From Novosphingobium meiothermophilum (GTDB lineage: Bacteria; Pseudomonadota; Alphaproteobacteria; Sphingomonadales; Sphingomonadaceae): 64,000 nucleotides of DNA. How positions within the stretch are numbered: the first letter of the stretch is position 1; every line of letters begins with the position of its first letter. The notes under the pieces are model-generated. The model was not told the DNA's origin, did no database searches, and saw only the letters and a program-made list of their open reading frames with translations. A program made the translations under genes and the position numbers. Shown piece by piece: positions 1 through 6,543 of this stretch. The stretch covers positions 186,001-250,000 of the forward strand of contig NZ_QGHL01000007.1 of the NCBI RefSeq assembly GCF_003171715.1, in the 5' to 3' direction.

Positions 1-17
1 CCCGGACTAGATCAGCT

Positions 18-968
18 TTAGCGATCCTGCTCGGGCGGGATGCCGGTTTCCTTCGTGCCTGCGCCTGCCGCAATACTGCTCGTGAGCAGGCGCAGGCCCT
101 CGCTGTCGCGCAGGTGCAGATCCTGCTGCGGGAAGGGGATGGAAATGCCGTTTTCCCTGAACAGCCGCCACACGCGCTTGAGCACTTCGGAGCGGATGTT
201 GGCCACGCCTTCTTCCGGGTCGTCGATCCACAGGAACACGGTAAGATCGACGCTGCTTGCGCCAAAACCGCTCAGCAGCACGCTGGGCGGGCGATGTTCG
301 AGCACGCGCGGAGTGGCCTTCGCGGCTTCGAGCAGGAGTTCCTGCACGCGGTCGAGATCGCTGTCATACGAAACGCCGACCGGCACCGAGATGCCCACCT
401 CGCGCGAGGAGTAGGACCAGTTTTCGACCTGGCTGGTCATAAGGATCTCGTTCGGGATCAGATATTCGCGGTTGTCGCGGGTGGTGACGGACACCGCGCG
501 AATGCCGATCTTCTTGACCTCGCCGAAGGTGTTGCCCTTGCCATCGTTCACGGCAATTACGTCGCCCGGCTTGATCGATCGGTCCATGAGCAGGATGATC
601 CCGGCAATCAGGTTGCCGAAGGTTTTCTGAAGGCCGAAACCGATAGCGAGGCCGAACGCGCCCGAAAAGACGGTGAGCGCCGTGAGGCTGATGCCGAGAA
701 CGTCTATCCCCATCAGCACCGCCAGGATCCATATGGCCAGCGAAACCAGCTTCTCTCCAAGGAGCTGCTGCGCGCCGTCGAGACTGTCGATCCGGCGGAA
801 GGCTCGTCGAGCCAGCCTGCTGCCCAGCCGCGCGAACAGCACGACAAGCGCCATCACGATCAGGATGCGCAAGGCGCCCCAGACCGAGATGTGATAGCTG
901 CCGATGGTAAAGCCGATTTCGTCGAGCAGGCGGACCGTTTCGGCCACCTGCGTCCTGAAGGTGTTCAC
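18..968 (-). CDS. MscS-family mechanosensitive ion channel
   Basis: This encodes a small-conductance mechanosensitive channel of about 316 residues in the inner membrane, expected to release solutes on hypo-osmotic shock. Three hydrophobic segments lie near residues 27-47, 70-90 and 95-125. The last contains the glycine/alanine-rich pore helix typical of MscS (AFGLAIGFGLQKTFGNLIAG), followed by the beta domain (SIKPGDVIAV, then VTTRDNREYLIPN). I chose a GTG start because its GTGA overlaps the TGA stop of the upstream metC-like gene, which implies translational coupling. An in-frame ATG 24 bases further upstream would place the start inside metC. The family call is secure; the physiological role is inferred from the family. 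Confidence 0.92.
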   Translation of the reverse strand: MNTFRTQVAETVRLLDEIGFTIGSYHISVWGALRILIVMALVVLFARLGSRLARRAFRRIDSLDGAQQLLGEKLVSLAIWILAVLMGIDVLGISLTALTVFSGAFGLAIGFGLQKTFGNLIAGIILLMDRSIKPGDVIAVNDGKGNTFGEVKKIGIRAVSVTTRDNREYLIPNEILMTSQVENWSYSSREVGISVPVGVSYDSDLDRVQELLLEAAKATPRVLEHRPPSVLLSGFGASSVDLTVFLWIDDPEEGVANIRSEVLKRVWRLFRENGISIPFPQQDLHLRDSEGLRLLTSSIAAGAGTKETGIPPEQDR

Positions 969-2239
969 GCGTTCGCTCCGTGCGCCGCCCACGCGGCAAG
1001 GCCGCGTTCCAGATCGGCAATGAGGTCGGCCGTATCTTCCAGCCCGATGGAAAGTCTAACGCCAAACCGGTCATCCGGTTCCATGCCGACAAGCGGCCAC
1101 GCGCTTGCCGTGCGGATCGGGGCAGGATCGACCGGCGTTGCCAGACTTTCGAATCCGCCCCACGAATAGCCGATGCCGAAGAGGCCAAGCGCATCGATCA
1201 GGGCATCACGGGCCGCGCTGGTGCCGCCTTTCAGGACGAAGCTGAACAGGCCGCAGCCGCCAGTGAAATCGCGCTGCCACAGATCATGGCCGGGCGATCC
1301 CGGCAGCATGGGGCACAGCACGCGCGCCACTTCGGGCCGCGCTGCCAGCCAGCGGGCGATTTCAAGGGCTGCTGCGGTCTCGCGCTCCAGCCGCAGATTC
1401 ATGGTGCGCAGGCCCCGCAGCATGAGGGCTGCATCGTCGGGCGAGACGACCGTGCCCAGACCCTGCGCGCGCAGCCGCAACCTGCGATACCATTCCGGCC
1501 CCGCACTGGCGCTGCCCATCATGCAGTCGGAATGGCCGGACACGTGCTTGGTGAGGCTCATCACCGTGATGTCGACGCCGCGAGCAAGGGCCGGAAAACC
1601 GAGCGGCGAGGCCCAGGTATTGTCGATAACGCTCACGATCCCGCGCGCGCGCGCCACCCAAGCCAGTGCGGGCACGTCCTGCACTTCCATGGTCAGGCTG
1701 CCGGGGCTTTCGAGCAGGACGCAGCGTGTCCGCTCGCAGCAGGCGGCTTCGAACGCGGCAGGATCGCAAGGATCGAACCAGCGGGTTTCGATCCCGAAAT
1801 CCTTCAGCAGGCCGCGCCCCATGACCCGGCTTGGTTCGTAGGCATTGTCCGTCATCAGCAGAACGTCGCCGGGTCGCAGCACCGTCAGCAGCACGCCGGC
1901 AATGGCCGCGACGCCGGACGGGTAGAGCACGGTGCCTGCCGCGCCCGGTTCAAGCTGCGTAAGCGCCTCGGCCAGCGCCCACTGGGTCGGCCCGCCGCGG
2001 CGCCCGTAGTAGAATCGGCCGTCCTCGTTGGCCGGCGTGCTGCGCAGCGCCGCCATATCGGGGTAGAGATGGGTGGAGGCGCGCCACACGGGCGGGTTGA
2101 CCACGGCGGCCGGATGATCGGTCGTGCCGGTCCATTCGCTGCGCCGTCCGGCCATCACGGCGCGCGTGCCGGGGCCGCGCGGTTCATCGTCTTGCATCAT
2201 GGTCATGTCTGGCCGGATAGCAGCAACCTTGCGCCCCAT
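965..2239 (-). CDS. metC: Cystathionine beta-lyase (PLP-dependent trans-sulfuration enzyme)
   Basis: A Cys/Met-metabolism PLP enzyme of up to 424 residues, expected to cleave cystathionine to homocysteine, pyruvate and ammonia in the cytoplasm. Visible fold-type I features are the substrate and cofactor loop around YPSGVAA (106-112), the aspartate that contacts the pyridine nitrogen in VIDNTWASP (D206), and the Schiff-base lysine in SLTKHVSGHSD (K231). Related enzymes such as cystathionine gamma-synthase share these motifs, so the exact reaction is less certain than the family. The start is uncertain: no clear ribosome site precedes the ATG at 2239, and the ATG at 2206 (MTMMQDDE) would give 413 residues, nearer the usual length. 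The stop overlaps the start of the mscS-like gene. The next gene upstream, also on sulfur chemistry, is a sulfurtransferase in the same direction. Confidence 0.85.
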   Translation of the reverse strand: MGRKVAAIRPDMTMMQDDEPRGPGTRAVMAGRRSEWTGTTDHPAAVVNPPVWRASTHLYPDMAALRSTPANEDGRFYYGRRGGPTQWALAEALTQLEPGAAGTVLYPSGVAAIAGVLLTVLRPGDVLLMTDNAYEPSRVMGRGLLKDFGIETRWFDPCDPAAFEAACCERTRCVLLESPGSLTMEVQDVPALAWVARARGIVSVIDNTWASPLGFPALARGVDITVMSLTKHVSGHSDCMMGSASAGPEWYRRLRLRAQGLGTVVSPDDAALMLRGLRTMNLRLERETAAALEIARWLAARPEVARVLCPMLPGSPGHDLWQRDFTGGCGLFSFVLKGGTSAARDALIDALGLFGIGYSWGGFESLATPVDPAPIRTASAWPLVGMEPDDRFGVRLSIGLEDTADLIADLERGLAAWAAHGANA

Positions 2240-2305
2240 AAAGCAGGGCGCCGATCTGCCGTGCAGGCGGGACCGCAGGCTTCGGATTGCCGGGAACGGC
2301 GGGCC

Positions 2306-3148
2306 TCAGGCAGGTCCGGTGGCCTTGGGTGTTGCCGGGTCCAGCCCCCACTCGCTCCATGATCCGTCATAGAGCGACACATCGTTCTTGCCGATGAGGT
2401 GGGCAGCAAAGATCAGGACATTGGCGGTCATGCCCGATCCGCACGAAGTGATGAGCGGGCGGGCAAGATCGACCCCTGCCGCCTCGAACAGCGCCCTTAT
2501 TGCATCGGGCGATTTCCAGGTGCCATCGGGATTGAACAGGGTTGAATAGGGCAGGTTGCGCGCGCCGGGAATGTGCCCGCTGGCCAGCGCCGGATTCGTT
2601 TCCGGAACCTCGCCGGTGAAGCGGCCCGCGCCGCGCGCATCGACAAGCTGTTCGGCCATGGTTTCAAGGTTGGCCAGAACATCGGCCTTGGTCCGCACAT
2701 GGCTTTCATCGGACCAGACGGTGAAGTGCCGCTGGCGGAGCGTTTCCACGCCCTGCGCGCAGCGCCGGCCTTCGGCCTTCCACTTGGCAATCCCGCCATC
2801 GAGCAGGGCCACGTTCTGCGCGCCGAACTTGTTCAGCATGAACCATGCGCGCGTTGCTGTCTTTACCGGGCTGTCATCATAGATCACGACGCGACTGCCA
2901 TCGCCGAGGCCCAGCGACTGCATCCTGCTGGCGAACTTTTCGGCCGGAGGGAGGGTGTTGGGCACCGGTGATGCCGTATCCACCAGTTCCGACAGGTCCA
3001 TGAAAACCGCGCCGGGAATATGGCATGCCTCATACTCCAGCCGCGCCACGCGGCCATGTTCTGGCAGAAATGCCGTTGCGTCGACGATGCGCAGATCGCT
3101 CGCGCCCATCTCGTCCGCGAGCCACTGGGTTGAAACCAGCGAATCCAT
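2306..3148 (-). CDS. sseA: 3-mercaptopyruvate sulfurtransferase
   Basis: A tandem rhodanese-domain protein of 280 residues that transfers sulfur from 3-mercaptopyruvate to thiol or cyanide acceptors. The N-terminal rhodanese domain (about 1-130) is non-catalytic and has the usual ACHIPGAVFMDL element. The C-terminal domain (about 155-280) repeats it as SGHIPGARNLPY and carries the active-site loop CGSGMTA, with catalytic Cys236. The CGSG(V/M)TA form favours mercaptopyruvate sulfurtransferase over thiosulfate sulfurtransferase, whose loop is typically CRKGVTA. It lies 66 bases upstream of the cystathionine beta-lyase gene on the same strand, so co-transcription is plausible. Confidence 0.9.
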   Translation of the reverse strand: MDSLVSTQWLADEMGASDLRIVDATAFLPEHGRVARLEYEACHIPGAVFMDLSELVDTASPVPNTLPPAEKFASRMQSLGLGDGSRVVIYDDSPVKTATRAWFMLNKFGAQNVALLDGGIAKWKAEGRRCAQGVETLRQRHFTVWSDESHVRTKADVLANLETMAEQLVDARGAGRFTGEVPETNPALASGHIPGARNLPYSTLFNPDGTWKSPDAIRALFEAAGVDLARPLITSCGSGMTANVLIFAAHLIGKNDVSLYDGSWSEWGLDPATPKATGPA

Positions 3149-3435
3149 AGATTTCCCGTGCTCCTGCCTGCCTGCTGCCCGGTCGGCTAAGCCAACCGGC
3201 TTGTGCTGCGACCCATCTGGCGTGGGTTCATCGGACAGGAGATTAAACAGGCCGCTAACCGGCGTCGACCTCTAAAATCGGTGACTTGGCCGGAAAGGCT
3301 GGCAGCGCGCGCAAACCACAGCACGGGATGGTCCAAAAGGCAAAGGCGAAGGCCCTTGCTCCGGGCTGGAGAGGGGTGCAAAGGGCGAACCGGTTCCCGG
3401 CGGGGCATGATCGCCTCCGTCGGGCATGGGATGTG

Positions 3436-3891
3436 ATGATGACTGCTTCTCCGCGTTTCCTTGGACAGACGACGAGCCTTCCGGCCTCTCCCGACGAGGC
3501 CGTGCTCGACTATGTGCCCAACCCTCGGCCCGGCACGGGCTATGTCATCCGCTTTGCCGCGCCAGAGTTCACCTCGCTGTGCCCGGTGACGGGCCAGCCC
3601 GATTTTGCGCATCTGGTGATCGATTATGTGCCGGGCGAAACGATCGTGGAATCAAAGGCGCTCAAGCTGTTCCTTGGCAGCTTTCGCAATCACGCGGGCT
3701 TTCACGAGGATGTGACCGTTGGCATCGGCCAGCGCCTGTTCAACGAAATGCAGCCGCGCTGGCTGCGCATCGGGGGCTACTGGTATCCGCGCGGCGGCAT
3801 TCCCATCGACGTGTTCTGGCAAAGCGGAGCGCCGCCTGCGGAAGTCTGGCTTCCGGATCAGGGCGTGGCATCCTATCGCGGACGCGGTTAG
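3436..3891 (+). CDS. queF: NADPH-dependent 7-cyano-7-deazaguanine reductase QueF
   Basis: This 151-residue protein is a unimodular, YkvM-type QueF, which reduces preQ0 to preQ1 in queuosine biosynthesis for tRNA. Expected residues are present: the nucleophile Cys49 in [12 protein letters not shown], Asp56 in the same segment, the QueF signature ESKALKLFL (72-80) and the substrate-binding FHE at 89-91. Two adjacent ATG codons occur at 3436 and 3439, preceded by a weak purine-rich stretch. The reading frame extends further upstream, but those residues do not resemble QueF. No preQ1 riboswitch was recognised upstream. It is divergent from sseA and has no other queuosine gene nearby. Confidence 0.94.
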   Translation: MMTASPRFLGQTTSLPASPDEAVLDYVPNPRPGTGYVIRFAAPEFTSLCPVTGQPDFAHLVIDYVPGETIVESKALKLFLGSFRNHAGFHEDVTVGIGQRLFNEMQPRWLRIGGYWYPRGGIPIDVFWQSGAPPAEVWLPDQGVASYRGRG

Positions 3892-3922
3892 ACCCCGGCA
3901 GAGGCCGGGCAGGAAGCTGATA

Positions 3923-4081
3923 TCAGCGGTCCTTGCCGCTTTTCAAAGCCCACCGCCCCTTGCGCAGGCGGCGAATGGGCTTGCCGCAGCCCTTGCAGCG
4001 CGAGGAATAGTAAAGCGCTTCACGCACCACCGAACTGCGCACTGGCTGGTGCAGCCCAAACAGACATTTGAGCGAGAACAT
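3923..4081 (-). CDS. Small CxxC protein, 52 residues
   Basis: A short reading frame convergent with queF encodes 52 residues with codon use like the neighbouring genes. The protein is basic (many Arg and Lys) with one CxxC pair in SRCKGCGKPIRRLRKG (residues 28-43) and an additional Cys6. The lone CxxC near a basic tail resembles half of a zinc ribbon, so metal binding might need a dimer or a partner. No signal peptide or membrane span is apparent. I do not recognise a named family. It is included because the frame is intact, begins with ATG, and lies where no other gene explains the sequence. Confidence 0.55.
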   Translation of the reverse strand: MFSLKCLFGLHQPVRSSVVREALYYSSRCKGCGKPIRRLRKGRWALKSGKDR

Positions 4082-4198
4082 ACCCCGATCCAGACCCCCG
4101 ACAGATTCCCTCCAATCCGGCGAGAACTATCCGATCTGGATCAAAGCAAAAAGTTACAAATGGCGTAAGGCGCCGCTCAAAGCCAAAAAGGGTGGACC

Positions 4199-4585
4199 TT
4201 ACCGCAGCGCCAGCGTCTCGTTCCGGTCAATCCCCGACATCGCAAGCCGCGCGGCGCGGCGCGAATCCACCCAGCGACCGTCGGCAAGCTGAACATCGTA
4301 GCGCTGATCGCTGGCAAGGGCCTTGCGGTAATGACGCGCGGCGACATCCTTGCGCCCGATCATCTTGTAGGCCGTTCCAAGATTGATGAGCGCGAGCGGA
4401 TCATCCGCCTTGATCAGATCCCCTCCTTCGATCCGGCCGATGGCAGCCAGCGGGCGGCCCGCCATGATTTCGTTGTAGCCGACTTCTCCGCTCGGCAGCG
4501 CGGGGGCGGGCACGGTCAGCGGCGGCGTGATCATGACGGCAGACTGGCTCATCAGCGCGGCTGCAAGGAGGAAGGTGTTGGACAT
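4199..4585 (-). CDS. Exported TPR-repeat protein
   Basis: The product is about 128 residues. A short hydrophobic N-terminus (SNTFLLAAALMSQSAVM) could be a signal peptide, and one recognisable tetratricopeptide unit follows (LALINLGTAYKMIGRKDVAARHYRKAL). The start at 4585 is chosen because GGAGAG precedes it at normal spacing; longer versions begin in the promoter region. It is divergent from the lipoprotein/TonB-receptor genes and shares their upstream region, which suggests joint regulation. A periplasmic scaffold role for the transport locus is possible but is only inferred from position. Confidence 0.7.
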   Translation of the reverse strand: MSNTFLLAAALMSQSAVMITPPLTVPAPALPSGEVGYNEIMAGRPLAAIGRIEGGDLIKADDPLALINLGTAYKMIGRKDVAARHYRKALASDQRYDVQLADGRWVDSRRAARLAMSGIDRNETLALR

Positions 4586-4731
4586 GATGGCTCTCCGGTC
4601 TCGAATTGCTCTTGTTGAGGATGAAGATGCCGTGATTCTCGTTTGATGCAACGAAACTGAAACATTGTCATAAAAGTGTAACTCCAAAGCCCGCGGTTTG
4701 GTGGAGGTTTTGTCATAATAGTCAAATAACC

Positions 4732-4746
4732 GTCAGATAATCTGAC
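4732..4746. promoter_or_regulatory. Perfect palindrome in divergent promoter region
   Basis: GTCAGAT-A-ATCTGAC is a perfect 7+1+7 inverted repeat located between the TPR gene and the lipoprotein gene. It overlaps the start of the Pho-box-like direct repeats. It could be an operator for a dimeric regulator or an incidental product of the repeated GTCA/TGAC units. Confidence 0.45.
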
Positions 4747-4797
4747 ACAAATCTGTCAGGAAACCGCAAACAGGCTGTCACTTTGCGCGCCTAGACG
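4742..4797 (+). promoter_or_regulatory. Candidate PhoB-type promoter with tandem Pho-box-like repeats
   Basis: CTGACACAAATCTGTCAG (4742-4759) agrees with 15 of 18 positions of the Escherichia coli-type Pho box CTGTCATAAATCTGTCAC, recalled from the literature. GTCA-like units recur every 11 bases at 4744, 4755, 4766 and 4777. The last unit, CTGTCAC (4775-4781), ends 10 bases before TAGACG (4792-4797), the spacing expected between a Pho box and a -10 element. The lipoprotein gene starts 53 bases downstream. The regulator has not been shown. Confidence 0.55.
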
Positions 4798-4850
4798 GCC
4801 CATGCGTGACGGTCGGAATCGCTCCGGCCGGGTTTCATGGGGGATTTCTA

Positions 4851-6413
4851 GTGAAGACGAACCTCGGCCTGTTCCTCGTTGGTTGCAGCGTGCTTGCGCT
4901 GGCCGGATGCGGCCCCACCGATATTGCCTCGCCCGGCACCGGCGGCAATGTGACCATCAACAACACCACCAACAATCCGGCACCCACGCCGACGCCCACG
5001 CCGACGCCGACGTCGTCGCTGGTCACGCCCGCCGCTGGCTGCCCGACGATTGCCGATCCGCAGGGACTGACCGATTCGGGCACGATCACTGGCCCCGAAG
5101 GCACCTGGCGCGTCTGCACCCTGCCGAACCAGATCAACGTCTCCTCGCGTCTGGTGAAGCTGCCGGGGCTGCTCTATCGCCTGAATGGCCGCACCGACGT
5201 GGGCGTTGACCGTGGCTTCAGTTCGACAGGAACCAACGTTACCCTCACGATTGATCCGGGCGTGGTGCTCTTTGCCGCCACGGGCACGACCTGGCTTGCG
5301 GTGAACCGCGGCAACGCGATCGACGCTGTGGGCACCGCCACGCAGCCGATCATCTTTACCAGCCGCGACAACGTGCTGGGTCTGAACAACGAGTTCTCGA
5401 ACCAGCAGTGGGGCGGTGTTGTGCTCATGGGGCGCGCGCCGATCACTGACTGCGGCTTCGGTTCGGTGGCCAGCGAAGGCGTTCCCAACACCTGCGAACG
5501 CCAGACTGAAGGCGCGACAGATCCCGCACGCTACGGCGGCAACAATTCGGCCGATAGCAGCGGCCGGATGAAGTATGTCCAGATCCGCTACTCCGGCTTC
5601 GTGCTCAGCGCGAACAGCGAGCTTCAGGCGCTGACGACCGAGGGCACGGGGTCGGGCACCGAACTTGATTACATCATGGCCTACAACAGCTCGGACGATG
5701 GCGTCGAGTTCTTCGGCGGCACCGTGAACCTCAAGCACCTCGTGGTGGTTGGCGCGGATGACGACAGCCTTGATATGGACACGGGCATTCAGGCCAATCT
5801 CCAGTATTTGCTCCTGATCCAGCGTTCGGGCCTTGGCGACTCGCTGATGGAACTGGACAGCAACAACAACGAAGCCCAGTTCCCGCGTCAGCGGGCGCGG
5901 ATCACCAACTTCACCGCGATCCAGCCTGCCACGAGCAGCAACAACGAATCGAACAATCAGGCTGCGATGCTCTTCCGCGGCAACGCCGACGTTGAGCTTT
6001 ACAACGGCGTTGTCGTTGCCCCGCAGAACGAGTGCATCCGCATGAACGGTTCGGGTGGCGCCAATGCCGCGACGCTGCTGGCCCGATCGGTCGTCATGAC
6101 CTGCGGTCCGACGAAGTATATCGGCACCGGCACCTACACTGCGGCACAGGTAGCGACGTTCTTCGGAGCTGGTTCGAACAACAACCGCGACGATTTCACC
6201 TCGACACTGACGGGTGGCTTCATCAACGGCGCGAACGAAACCGCCGTCACCGCGTTCACCGTGACGGGCGTATCCTCGTTCTTCGACAACGTGACGTGGA
6301 TCGGCGCGGTGCGCAACGCGAGCGACACCTGGTATGCCGGCTGGACCTGCAACAGCGATGCGGCGAACTTCGGTTCGACCAGCGGCCGCTGCACTGCGAT
6401 CCCGACGACCTGA
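4851..6413 (+). CDS. Surface-type lipoprotein paired with TonB-dependent receptor
   Basis: A lipoprotein of about 520 residues. From the GTG at 4851, preceded by GGGGG at good spacing, the N-terminus is a lipoprotein signal with lipobox LAGC and lipidated Cys20. A low-complexity Pro-Thr linker follows (about residues 44-56). The remainder resembles a family I recall as large secreted or lipid-anchored proteins with WGGVVLMGRAPI, YGG...DSSGRMKYVQIRYSG and DDGVEFFGGTVNLKHLVV signatures, probably a right-handed beta-helix fold. The TonB-dependent receptor starts 130 bases downstream, and the pair may form an uptake system in which the lipoprotein captures or processes a ligand at the cell surface. 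The ligand is unknown. Upstream Pho-box-like repeats hint at phosphate or organophosphate scavenging. A terminator-like hairpin separates it from the receptor gene. Confidence 0.82.
   Translation: MKTNLGLFLVGCSVLALAGCGPTDIASPGTGGNVTINNTTNNPAPTPTPTPTPTSSLVTPAAGCPTIADPQGLTDSGTITGPEGTWRVCTLPNQINVSSRLVKLPGLLYRLNGRTDVGVDRGFSSTGTNVTLTIDPGVVLFAATGTTWLAVNRGNAIDAVGTATQPIIFTSRDNVLGLNNEFSNQQWGGVVLMGRAPITDCGFGSVASEGVPNTCERQTEGATDPARYGGNNSADSSGRMKYVQIRYSGFVLSANSELQALTTEGTGSGTELDYIMAYNSSDDGVEFFGGTVNLKHLVVVGADDDSLDMDTGIQANLQYLLLIQRSGLGDSLMELDSNNNEAQFPRQRARITNFTAIQPATSSNNESNNQAAMLFRGNADVELYNGVVVAPQNECIRMNGSGGANAATLLARSVVMTCGPTKYIGTGTYTAAQVATFFGAGSNNNRDDFTSTLTGGFINGANETAVTAFTVTGVSSFFDNVTWIGAVRNASDTWYAGWTCNSDAANFGSTSGRCTAIPTT
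4983..5018 (+). repeat. In-gene tandem Pro-Thr codon repeat
   Basis: Alternating CCN and ACG codons encode a Pro-Thr linker just after the lipidation site. Such a repeat could vary in length by slippage; it probably spaces the folded domain from the membrane. Confidence 0.7.
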
Positions 6414-6434
6414 TCGGCTGCCTTTCGGGAAAGC

Positions 6435-6466
6435 GGGGGGTGGCTGGCAACGGCTGCCCCCCTTTT
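6435..6466 (+). terminator. Intrinsic terminator between lipoprotein and receptor genes
   Basis: A 10-pair stem, GGGGGGTGGC with GCTGCCCCCC (two wobble pairs), encloses an 8-base loop and is followed by TTTT. It lies 22 bases after the lipoprotein stop and could reduce read-through into the receptor gene. Confidence 0.7.
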
Positions 6467-6488
6467 CTCGCTACTGACCAAAAAGAAC

Positions 6489-6518
6489 ATTCCTCAGGCT
6501 GGAATACAATTCCTCAGG
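6489..6518 (+). repeat. Two direct copies of ATTCCTCAGG, 20 bases apart
   Basis: Identical decamers start at 6489 and 6509, immediately upstream of the TonB-receptor start at 6544. The 20-base period corresponds to about two helical turns, so they could be a regulator site, or they may act in the mRNA leader. Confidence 0.4.
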
Positions 6519-6543
6519 ATGTTCCCCAGGGGGGACGAAGGAC

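Noticed and set aside
3149..3435. Search for a preQ1 riboswitch or small RNA upstream of queF.
   Set aside because: No preQ1 aptamer-like pseudoknot elements or strong hairpin with T-run were found; nothing else supported in this stretch.
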